Shown here piece by piece: positions 1 through 5,454 of a stretch of DNA of 7,744 nt. Positions within the stretch are counted from its first letter, which is position 1, and every line of letters starts with the position of its first letter. Made by a program: the position numbers and the translations under genes. The notes under the pieces were generated by a model. The model did not search any database. It was not told the DNA's origin and was given only the letters and a program-made list of their open reading frames with translations. Origin of the DNA: an uncultured Collinsella sp. (GTDB taxonomy: Bacteria > Actinomycetota > Coriobacteriia > Coriobacteriales > Coriobacteriaceae); the NCBI GenBank assembly GCA_958438125.1, contig CAUBQN010000072.1:1-7744 (forward strand), written 5' to 3'.

Positions 1-572
1 CCGCCAAAGCAATCGCTCACGACCACGTCGTAGCGACGATGGCCCACGCTCGTCACACCCAGATACGAGCGAGCCTCAGCGGTTATCACCCGCAGGCGGT
101 CGCCCGCCGCGCGCTCCAGCTCGTCTAGGTAGAACCAGCGGCGCGCCAGGCGCGTAATCTCTCCGTCATACTCGATGACGTCCATGCGCAAGCCCTCGTG
201 CGACATCAGCGCGAACTTGGGATAGGCAAACCCGCCGCCACCCAGCACAAGCATGCGGTTGATGCCGTGACCATAAGCATCGCGCATCGCATCCTCGGAC
301 TCAAACACGTCGTCAAACGCACGATAGTACGCAAAGACGGGCTCCGCCCAACGCTCACCGACGTAGCTTGCGCTTTGGTAGACGCTGCCTTGCACCAACA
401 CGCGAATCTCATCGCCGTCCCCATCGTGCACGCGCTTCACACGCGCCAACCCATTGCGGGTTCGCGCAACCTGCAGACAGGCAGCACGAACAGCGACGGC
501 GGCCGCACCAAGTGCCGCGGCTCCCAGGGCAACGCCGGCAACGACGCCAGCAGAAACACTCGGCTTGTTCAT
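1..572 (-). CDS. Spermidine-synthase-like SAM-fold protein with N-terminal membrane anchor (3' end beyond window)
   Basis: The ATG is at 572-570 and the frame stays open to the left edge, giving 190 codons without a stop. Residues about 7-32 are a Gly/Ala/Val-rich hydrophobic stretch followed by Arg residues, which reads as an N-terminal membrane anchor or uncleaved signal. The rest matches the Rossmann core of the spermidine synthase family: MLVLGGGGFAYPKF is the nucleotide loop, DVIEYD is the acidic strand-2 end that would hold the SAM-type ligand, and RYDVVVSDCFGG is the active-site strand. In true SpeE enzymes the loop is GGGDGG and the active strand reads D-S-S/T-D-P. Here the loop Asp and the second active-site Asp are absent, so aminopropyl transfer to putrescine is unlikely. 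A methyltransferase-like or non-catalytic role is more plausible. The start directly abuts the elp3 stop (TAG then ATG), so the two genes are co-transcribed and translationally coupled. Fold assignment is fairly sure; function is unknown. Confidence 0.75.
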   Translation of the reverse strand, partial: MNKPSVSAGVVAGVALGAAALGAAAVAVRAACLQVARTRNGLARVKRVHDGDGDEIRVLVQGSVYQSASYVGERWAEPVFAYYRAFDDVFESEDAMRDAYGHGINRMLVLGGGGFAYPKFALMSHEGLRMDVIEYDGEITRLARRWFYLDELERAAGDRLRVITAEARSYLGVTSVGHRRYDVVVSDCFG

Positions 573-2480
573 CTAGAGCTCCTTTTGCAGATAGAGTCCA
601 TGATCGTAAAAACCCAAATGGCGATAGTACTCGCGCGTACCAATCGCGCTGATCACGTTGATGCGCGTATAACCCGCATCCCGGGCAATCTCGCACGCAC
701 GCTCTACGAGCAAACGCCCCAACCCGTGATGCTGCGCCGCCTGGCCCTGGTCGCCCACGCGTGCCGCCATGCCATACACGTGCACCTCGCGAATCATCGC
801 CTCGTCCGGCGTCGTCGGCAACTCGTCCGCATGCGCGGCAACAAACGAATGGTCGGGCAGCGACAACCGCAAAAAGCCCGCGATCTTGCCCTGCGGCGTC
901 ACCCACTGCAAAAAGCGCTCGTGCGTCACCGGCGTCTCGTACGCCACCTCCTCGTCAAGGGTCAGCTCATCCAAGTCGGCGCCCGCCGTGCTGATCTCGC
1001 GATAGCGAATCTCGCGCACCGTCGCACCGTCACCCCGAGCAGCTAGGCGGTTCTCAACGAGCTGACGCAGGTTGGGTTTCTTGTTGCCCACCATAATGTC
1101 GTCGGAACTAAAGTCGCGGATCATGCGACTGATACGGCAGAACGCCGGCGTCACCACGATGTCGTCGGCCAGCACATCGAGCAGCTCTTCCTCGGTATAG
1201 GGACGCCACTCGCCGCGCTCATAGCAGCCCACCAGACGCGAGCCCTCGATGAGCGCACACGGATAGACCTTGACCTCGTCGGGCATAAAGGCGCCCTCGG
1301 TCATAAAGTGTTCGTAGTCGAGCTTGTCCCCCTCGGGCACGGCGCCCAGCAAGTTAAGCATAAAATGCGCGTGGATCTTAAAGCCAAACAGGCGCGCAAG
1401 CGAAAACGCCCGTTCAATCTGCGCCACCGAAATGCGACGCTCGTTGATATCGAGCAGGTGCTGGTCGAGGCTCTGGATACCCATCTGGATCTTGGTGCAG
1501 CCCAGGCGGCGGATGAGCGTAAGCGCCTGCGGCGTTACGGCATCGGGGCGCGTCTCGATAACGAGTCCCACCACGCGATGCTTCGCCGTCTCGTTGATGC
1601 GCTGCTGACGCTCGAGCTCCTCCATCGTTGCCGTCTGCCACTCAGTGACCTCGCCCCACGGCGTACCGGGACCGTACAGACGACGCACCGCACGGTTATA
1701 GCCGCCCACGGCAGCATCCACACGCCCCTGCTCGTCGGCAACGCCGGCAGCAAGCTCGACCTCGTCTGTCGCAATGCCGGCGGCCCGATAGCGCTCACGG
1801 CGCTCTGCTACCACAGGCGGCAGGGCATCGGCGGGAGCGTCATCGAGCAGACGCCCCGCCTCGGCACGGCTGATGCCCGGACGTGCCAACATGGGGTTGG
1901 CCGCCACGCCGGCGACGGCATCGTCATTGAGCGCGCGGAAGAGCTCCGACATAAACCATGTCTGATAGCCTTCCGGATAGTCGCTCCAGGTACCGCCAAG
2001 CACAATGAGCTCGATCTTATCGGTCGCATGCCCCATCTGCGAAAGCGCCGTCAAACGGGCGCTCACCTGCAGATACGGGTCAAAGCAATTTTGCTCCGCA
2101 CGGGCGCATGCCGGCTCGGCGTGCAGATAGCTCTTGGGCATGCGCAGATCGTTGGGGCAAAACAGGCAATCGCCCGAGCATGGCCAGGGCTTGGTAATGA
2201 CGGTAATGGTCGCCACGCCCGAGGCCGTTCGGCGCGGCTTCATACGCAGGACCTGCAGCAGTTGACGCTCCAGATCGGAATCGACATTCCACGCAGCCCA
2301 CCGAACCGGCTCCTCACGTTTAACCCGCTGGTAGAACGGCAGCAGACGGCGCTTGGCCAAATCGCGTTTGTCGGCACCCTCACGGCGCGCCTCGGCATGT
2401 ATCAGTTTGACGAGCGCTTTGTCGTCCACGGTCTCGCCGCGACGCAGGGCCTCGAGTATGTTCAAGATAATCTGTTCCAT
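573..2480 (-). CDS. elp3: Elp3-like tRNA uridine-34 carboxymethyl-forming radical SAM / GNAT enzyme
   Basis: The protein has 635 residues. Elp3 uses a radical SAM centre and acetyl-CoA to place a carboxymethyl group on C5 of wobble uridine-34 in tRNA. Bacterial and archaeal Elp3 work without the other Elongator subunits. Visible motifs: the 4Fe-4S cluster ligands PCSGDCLFCP (C101, C105, C108; spacing CxxxCxxC), VLGGTWSDYP at 160-169, IETRPD at 308-313, GIQSLDQ at 334-340, VKVYPC at 403-408, and RMIRDFSSDDI with NKKPNLRQ (about 452-473). The C-terminal acetyltransferase domain (about 485-635) has REVHVYG, the acetyl-CoA loop QHHGLGRLL (583-591) and YYRHLGF near the end. Family members are usually about 450-550 residues. 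The excess here is an insertion of roughly 90 residues between about 185 and 300, just before IETRPD. The start ATG at 2480 has only a weak GGGGA site close in front. It is followed without any gap by a SpeE-like gene. Upstream, an 18-nt spacer separates it from a strong hairpin (2499-2532). The enzyme family is clear; activity on tRNA is inferred. Confidence 0.93.
   Translation of the reverse strand: MEQIILNILEALRRGETVDDKALVKLIHAEARREGADKRDLAKRRLLPFYQRVKREEPVRWAAWNVDSDLERQLLQVLRMKPRRTASGVATITVITKPWPCSGDCLFCPNDLRMPKSYLHAEPACARAEQNCFDPYLQVSARLTALSQMGHATDKIELIVLGGTWSDYPEGYQTWFMSELFRALNDDAVAGVAANPMLARPGISRAEAGRLLDDAPADALPPVVAERRERYRAAGIATDEVELAAGVADEQGRVDAAVGGYNRAVRRLYGPGTPWGEVTEWQTATMEELERQQRINETAKHRVVGLVIETRPDAVTPQALTLIRRLGCTKIQMGIQSLDQHLLDINERRISVAQIERAFSLARLFGFKIHAHFMLNLLGAVPEGDKLDYEHFMTEGAFMPDEVKVYPCALIEGSRLVGCYERGEWRPYTEEELLDVLADDIVVTPAFCRISRMIRDFSSDDIMVGNKKPNLRQLVENRLAARGDGATVREIRYREISTAGADLDELTLDEEVAYETPVTHERFLQWVTPQGKIAGFLRLSLPDHSFVAAHADELPTTPDEAMIREVHVYGMAARVGDQGQAAQHHGLGRLLVERACEIARDAGYTRINVISAIGTREYYRHLGFYDHGLYLQKEL
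579..584 (-). promoter_or_regulatory. Ribosome binding site of the SpeE-like gene, inside the end of elp3
   Basis: On the minus strand AAGGAG lies 6 nt before the ATG at 572. It is made of the last Lys-Glu codons of elp3. This fixes the start of the SpeE-like gene and shows that ribosomes finishing elp3 sit on the initiation site of the next gene. Confidence 0.8.
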
Positions 2481-2498
2481 GTCCCCATTGTAAAGGCA

Positions 2499-2532
2499 AA
2501 GGCGCCGGAGCCGATCTCGGCTTCGGCGCCTT
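2499..2532 (-). terminator. Strong 15-bp hairpin between the DUF4097 gene and elp3 (terminator or leader attenuator)
   Basis: Arms 2499-2513 and 2518-2532 pair over 15 bp with one G-U type mismatch around a 4-nt loop; the core is GGCGCCG. On the minus strand the right arm is followed by TTTGCCTTT, an interrupted T tract, so termination after the DUF4097 gene is plausible. The plus-strand exit has no T tract and nothing convergent needs terminating. The hairpin ends only 18 nt before the elp3 ATG, so any elp3 transcript starting upstream must pass through it. Confidence 0.6.
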
Positions 2533-2579
2533 CATCAAAGAGCGCGTCTATATCTTCGCCTAGGCTTTTGTCTGCCTCA

Positions 2580-3482
2580 CTACTCCGAATCAAACGACAT
2601 GTCGCCCGAATCGACTTCAAAACTATACACAGCAGACTTATCCCCGTTATCGAATTCAAGATTCAAAATGGTATCGCCGTCGTACCCAAGCGGAAGGAAA
2701 TCGCTCTCGAAGTCGCCACTGCCCAAGGTGAGGCTCGCCTTAAAGCCCGTAGAGTTCGGAACCGTCATCTCCACATCGCCCGAGCCCACGCTCACGTCCA
2801 TCGACTTCGCGGGGGCCTGGTAAAGCTCGAACGTCACATCGCCCGAACCGACCTCGGCGCTGAGCGCATCAGTCACGCTGCCCGTAAACTCTACATCTCC
2901 CGCACCCAGGAAAAGGTCGAAACCATCACAGGTGACACCGGCAATCTGCAGATCACCCGAGCCCACGTGCGCGTTGACTCCCTTCAGATGTTCGGCAACA
3001 CGGCGCGGCAGCTCGACCGTAACTGAGCGATCGATTGCCTTACCGTCATCACTTCCAAACTGGGAAACCTTGAGCGTCGAGTCCTCGACAGATGCGATGT
3101 TTTGCGTCGCAGCCTTGGAGGCATCCATACCCTTGGCAACGCGCCCCCGCTCGATAACGCGAGCCTTGTTGCCATCAACAACCTTGACGTCCACCGAAGC
3201 CGCGGCGATATCGAAATCGAGGTAGCGAAATTGATCGGCATCAAAGGTCGCACTCGAAAGCTGCTGAGGCTGAGCGGAATATTTACCGCCATCGTTCATA
3301 AAATCGTCGTCGTCAACCACATCGTCCATACCGGACAAGCCGGATACAACATCGTCGAGATCCCACGGGCCATCAAAATGAATCAAAGTCCGCGAAACGC
3401 CAAAAACAAGCCCAACGATGAGCACAAACGCTCCGATGCCGACGCCCAAGCGTACCTTGGATTCATGCGAAAGCTTCATCAT
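2580..3482 (-). CDS. Membrane-anchored DUF4097-type beta-repeat protein
   Basis: The protein has 300 residues. A short basic N-terminus is followed by one membrane helix (about residues 10-31), an acidic linker rich in Asp (52-61), and a repetitive beta domain. The last 130 residues carry regularly spaced G-S/A-G-D turns at 174, 193, 212, 233 and 254, with a degenerate SGD at 292. The spacing is 19-21 residues, with a double step at the end. This is the hallmark of DUF4097/'toast-rack' beta-helix proteins, in which each GSGD marks a turn between stacked strands. The topology suggests that the beta domain lies outside the membrane. The start ATGATG overlaps the stop of the upstream XRE gene (ATGA), so either Met may be used; GAGGGTGGTGA in front serves as ribosome site. 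The pairing with a membrane-bound HTH protein is a common arrangement for this family. Function is not established; an envelope-sensing or scaffold role is inferred. Confidence 0.8.
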   Translation of the reverse strand: MMKLSHESKVRLGVGIGAFVLIVGLVFGVSRTLIHFDGPWDLDDVVSGLSGMDDVVDDDDFMNDGGKYSAQPQQLSSATFDADQFRYLDFDIAAASVDVKVVDGNKARVIERGRVAKGMDASKAATQNIASVEDSTLKVSQFGSDDGKAIDRSVTVELPRRVAEHLKGVNAHVGSGDLQIAGVTCDGFDLFLGAGDVEFTGSVTDALSAEVGSGDVTFELYQAPAKSMDVSVGSGDVEMTVPNSTGFKASLTLGSGDFESDFLPLGYDGDTILNLEFDNGDKSAVYSFEVDSGDMSFDSE

Positions 3483-4195
3483 TCACCACCCTCTTTGGCA
3501 ATCGGCTCAGCGGTAGTCGCGGTAGCCACGTCAGTATCAACCGGAGCGGAAACATTCTGAGCCCTAGCGACCGCCGATGCCGGACCAACCTGAATATCCC
3601 CGCGCGCCCAATCACCATCGAGCGCACGCGCTACCCAGTGATAGATGGGAATCGTAAAGAAGATCAGCGCGGCAAAGGGGCCGGCACCAAACAGGAACAT
3701 CAGCAAAAAGAACAGTAGCCAGCACACGGCCCAATACGGGAACGACTGGAACGGGCCCTTCACCGGAGTCGAGCCAACTGCGCCGCCACTCGTCGCCTGC
3801 GCCGTAGCGGCATTGGCGGCCTGTGCACTCCAGCTTGCCGCTTGCGCCGCCTTGGCGGCGGCGTCACTCGCCTGTGTTGCCGCCTCGGTAGCTCGTGCCG
3901 CCGCCTCATGGGTGCGTGCGCGCTCTGCCGCCTCGGCCTCGCGCTGACGAGCGCGGTCCTCGTTCTCAAACTCGATATCGTCCTCAATCTCATCGCTCGG
4001 ATTGAGCAGCTCGTCCAGACTCACACCATAGAGCTTGGCGAGCGAGATCAGGTTCTCGGTATCGGGCGAGCTCTCCGCACGCTCCCATTTACTGACCGCC
4101 TGGCGCGACAGCCCCAGCTTTCGCGCCAGCCCTTCTTGGCTAAAGCCCTTGCTGCGGCGAAGGTCGGCGAGCCGCTGCGCAGTTTCTACATTCAT
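3479..4195 (-). CDS. XRE-family HTH protein with coiled-coil linker and two C-terminal membrane segments
   Basis: The protein has 238 residues when started at the ATG at 4195, which has a perfect AGGAGG 4 nt upstream. Residues 5-62 are an XRE/HTH_3 DNA-binding domain: GFSQEGLARKLGLSRQAVSKWERAE contains helices 2 and 3, with SRQAVSKWE as the recognition helix, and SLAKLYGVSLDELL closes the domain. Residues 68-82 are very acidic. Residues about 82-135 are charged and then Ala/Gln-rich and helical, consistent with a coiled coil. Residues about 152-190 hold two hydrophobic segments around a Gly-Ala-Gly-Pro turn, so the protein is probably a membrane-tethered regulator with the HTH in the cytoplasm. 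The tail (191-238) is low-complexity. The gene overlaps the DUF4097 gene by 4 nt, so the two are one transcription unit. It likely acts on its own promoter in the divergent region to the right; that is inference. The target genes are unknown. Confidence 0.85.
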   Translation of the reverse strand: MNVETAQRLADLRRSKGFSQEGLARKLGLSRQAVSKWERAESSPDTENLISLAKLYGVSLDELLNPSDEIEDDIEFENEDRARQREAEAAERARTHEAAARATEAATQASDAAAKAAQAASWSAQAANAATAQATSGGAVGSTPVKGPFQSFPYWAVCWLLFFLLMFLFGAGPFAALIFFTIPIYHWVARALDGDWARGDIQVGPASAVARAQNVSAPVDTDVATATTAEPIAKEGGE

Positions 4196-4199
4196 GGTT

Positions 4200-4205
4200 C
4201 CTCCT
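4200..4205 (-). promoter_or_regulatory. Ribosome binding site fixing the start of the XRE gene
   Basis: AGGAGG on the minus strand is spaced 4 nt from the ATG at 4195. The frame stays open upstream to 4444, but that extension has no comparable ribosome site and does not look like protein, so this site decides the start. Confidence 0.85.
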
Positions 4206-4259
4206 ATGTGATGCCAGCCGTGCCGCCGGACCGTTTTTGTTCTTAAGGCGCCTTGCACA

Positions 4260-4318
4260 GTTAAAAATCTATCCGCCACCGCCAAAAGCATGCCACCTAT
4301 TCTAGTGAGATTTTTGAC
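4260..4318. repeat. Inverted repeat pair GTYAAAAATCT, candidate regulator operator
   Basis: GTTAAAAATCT at 4260-4270 is mirrored by AGATTTTTGAC at 4308-4318; the reverse complement matches at 10 of 11 positions. The centres are 48 bp apart. The pair flanks the candidate leftward -10 box, which makes it a reasonable binding-site pair for the neighbouring XRE protein. Binding is inferred only. Confidence 0.5.
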
Positions 4319-4330
4319 AACCGCCGGTTG
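4318..4330. repeat. Perfect 13-nt palindrome, candidate operator
   Basis: CAACCGCCGGTTG has perfect 6-bp arms around one central base. It directly abuts the right arm of the AT-rich inverted repeat and lies at the expected -35 position for the leftward -10 box TAGAAT. This fits an operator, though a short GC-rich palindrome can arise by chance. Confidence 0.4.
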
Positions 4331-4386
4331 CGGGTACATATGAGCTGCGGAAATGTGTCCAAACAAAGCAATGGCACCTAGCTCGG

Positions 4387-4416
4387 TTGTCCCCGTTGCG
4401 GCGTTAACGGTAGTAT
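4387..4416 (+). promoter_or_regulatory. Candidate promoter of the methyltransferase gene
   Basis: TTGTCC (4387-4392; 4 of 6 consensus) and TAGTAT (4411-4416; 4 of 6) are separated by 18 nt. Transcription would start near 4423, leaving a leader of about 40 nt before the GTG at 4463. If real, it excludes the upstream ATG at 4415 as a start codon because that ATG overlaps the -10 box. Confidence 0.35.
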
Positions 4417-4462
4417 GGTCGTACTGTTTATTTCGCACCGCCAACGGAGGGAGTTCCGCGCC

Positions 4463-5335
4463 GTGAACCGCGATTTCGCCTCATCGCTCATCCAGCTCAA
4501 CAACACGTTCTATCGCGAGCACTCCGCCTCCTTCTCCGATACGCGCCAGGCCCCGTGGCCCGGCTGGGTTCGCACCATGGACATCGCGCTCGAACAGCTC
4601 GACGTCGCCACGATCGAGCATCCCGTCCGCATCTTCGATCTTGCCTGCGGCAATATGCGATTCGAGAACTTTGCCGCCGGCGGCGCACTTGCCGCCAAGG
4701 GCGTCGACGGCGCAAACCCCTCGGCAGACGCCAGCTGTCCGTTTGAGTTCTATGGCGTCGACTCGTGCCAAGACCTGGCCATCGATGCACGCGGTCACGC
4801 CCTGCGCATTCCCAACCTGCACTTCCAGGAACTCGACGTGCTCGATGCCCTCATGAAGCTCAACCCCGCCGAGACGCCCGACGTGCTTTTCGACGCCCCG
4901 CTCGCCGATATCTCGGTCTGCTTTGGCTTTATGCACCACGTGCCGTCGTGCGAGTACCGCGTACGCGTGCTCGACGCCCTGGTGCGGCAAACGAGCCCGG
5001 GCGGCATCATCGCCATCAGCTTTTGGGAGTTTATGAACGACGAGCGCATGGCGCGCAAGGCCGTTCGAGCCGAAGCCCGCGCCGAGCTCACCCCGCCGTT
5101 TGAGGGTTACGATTCCGCGCAGTTTGAAGCCGGCGACCACCTCATTGGCTGGCAAAACGACCGCCACGCCTACCGCTATTGCCATCACTTTGACGATCAG
5201 CAGATCACCGACCTGGTGCGCGGCGTCCGTACGTTCTACAAGAGCGGCGAGGTCCCCGTGCGCGAGCTTGAGCGCTTCCATGCCGACGGTCGCAGCGGCG
5301 AGCTCAACCGCTATGTGATTCTCAAGCGTCTGTAG
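4463..5335 (+). CDS. Class I SAM-dependent methyltransferase, Trm9-like
   Basis: The protein has 290 residues from the GTG at 4463, with GGAGGGAG at 4446-4453 as ribosome site. An upstream in-frame ATG at 4415 would add 16 residues but lacks a clear ribosome site. The Rossmann core starts with motif I, IFDLACGNMRF (57-67). An insertion of about 25 mostly small residues follows, then FYGVDSCQDL (96-105) with the acidic strand-2 end, the LHFQELDV strand, ADISVCFGFMHHV (148-160) as motif IV, and TSPGGIIAISFWEFM (177-191) as the post-core strand. The HH after motif IV, the R-x-R-V-L helix, S/R-PGG, the aromatic strand end and the later GDHLIGW...YRYCHHF block (224-243) recall the tRNA wobble methyltransferase family Trm9/ALKBH8-C, which esterifies cm5U34. 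That resemblance is from memory of the family, not an alignment. An unrelated small-molecule methyltransferase remains possible. It is divergent from the XRE gene and followed by a weak terminator. The elp3 gene nearby makes the Trm9 substrate, which supports the idea. Confidence 0.82.
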   Translation: MNRDFASSLIQLNNTFYREHSASFSDTRQAPWPGWVRTMDIALEQLDVATIEHPVRIFDLACGNMRFENFAAGGALAAKGVDGANPSADASCPFEFYGVDSCQDLAIDARGHALRIPNLHFQELDVLDALMKLNPAETPDVLFDAPLADISVCFGFMHHVPSCEYRVRVLDALVRQTSPGGIIAISFWEFMNDERMARKAVRAEARAELTPPFEGYDSAQFEAGDHLIGWQNDRHAYRYCHHFDDQQITDLVRGVRTFYKSGEVPVRELERFHADGRSGELNRYVILKRL

Positions 5336-5373
5336 GCATCGACGACTCGTCGCCGAGCCGCACCGCATCTTTC

Positions 5374-5398
5374 GGGCAAACTATGCCCACCCTTTTTT
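5374..5398 (+). terminator. Weak intrinsic terminator after the methyltransferase gene
   Basis: GGGCA-AACTA-TGCCC (5374-5388) forms a 5-bp stem with a 5-nt loop. ACCC and then six T (5393-5398) follow. The stem is short and the T tract is displaced by 4 nt, so read-through into trmB is likely in part. Confidence 0.45.
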
Positions 5399-5410
5399 CA
5401 ACCCATTGAC

Positions 5411-5432
5411 GGAACGTGCAGCTATGCGTTCC
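5411..5432. repeat. Short inverted repeat upstream of trmB
   Basis: GGAACG (5411-5416) and CGTTCC (5427-5432) are perfect reverse complements with a 10-nt gap. They sit 22 nt before the trmB start, in its presumed leader or promoter. The repeat may form a small hairpin or be an operator; no more can be said. Confidence 0.35.
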
Positions 5433-5454
5433 ACACTTATGACCAAGGAGCCTC

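Larger units (their letters stand above)
4196..4462. promoter_or_regulatory. Divergent control region between the XRE gene and the methyltransferase gene
   Basis: These 267 nt separate two divergently read genes and look non-coding, with locally lower GC and A/T runs near 4261-4315. They contain an 11-bp inverted repeat pair, a 13-nt perfect palindrome, a 10-bp palindrome AAGGCGCCTT at 4245-4254, and a candidate rightward promoter. These are listed separately where useful. A possible leftward -10 box, TAGAAT, lies at 4304-4299 on the minus strand (5 of 6 consensus). It has no matching -35; the 13-nt palindrome lies where the -35 would be, as expected for a regulator-dependent promoter. Confidence 0.55.

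Noticed and set aside
198..1046. 282-codon plus-strand frame across the SpeE-like gene and the 3' end of elp3
   Set aside because: It spans the boundary of two real minus-strand genes and has no domain of its own.
2462..2659. 65-codon minus-strand frame over the DUF4097/elp3 gap with an acidic, GSGAF-containing end
   Set aside because: The GSGAF text is produced by the hairpin at 2499-2532, and the frame overlaps both neighbours without a good ribosome site. A decayed DUF4097 repeat cannot be excluded but is not supported.
1308..3026. Long open frame (572 codons) on the plus strand opposite elp3 and the DUF4097 gene
   Set aside because: It is antisense to clearly recognisable proteins, crosses the elp3/DUF4097 gap, and its Arg/His/Leu-rich product has no domain. 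Such frames are a by-product of GC-rich codon use.
4314..4344. Perfect TTGACA on the plus strand with TATGAG downstream
   Set aside because: The 19-nt spacing and poor -10 make a promoter doubtful. The hexamer is part of the AT-rich inverted repeat arm.
4196..4444. 83-residue N-terminal extension of the XRE protein
   Set aside because: The AGGAGG 4 nt before the ATG at 4195 and the start of the HTH domain right there fix the start. The extension covers the operator-like repeats.
4481..5368. 295-codon minus-strand frame opposite the methyltransferase gene
   Set aside because: The plus strand carries SAM methyltransferase motifs and a ribosome site. The antisense product has no recognisable features.
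5406..5444. TTGACG as -35 of a trmB promoter
   Set aside because: No -10-like hexamer lies 16-18 nt downstream; the first plausible one is 27 nt away.
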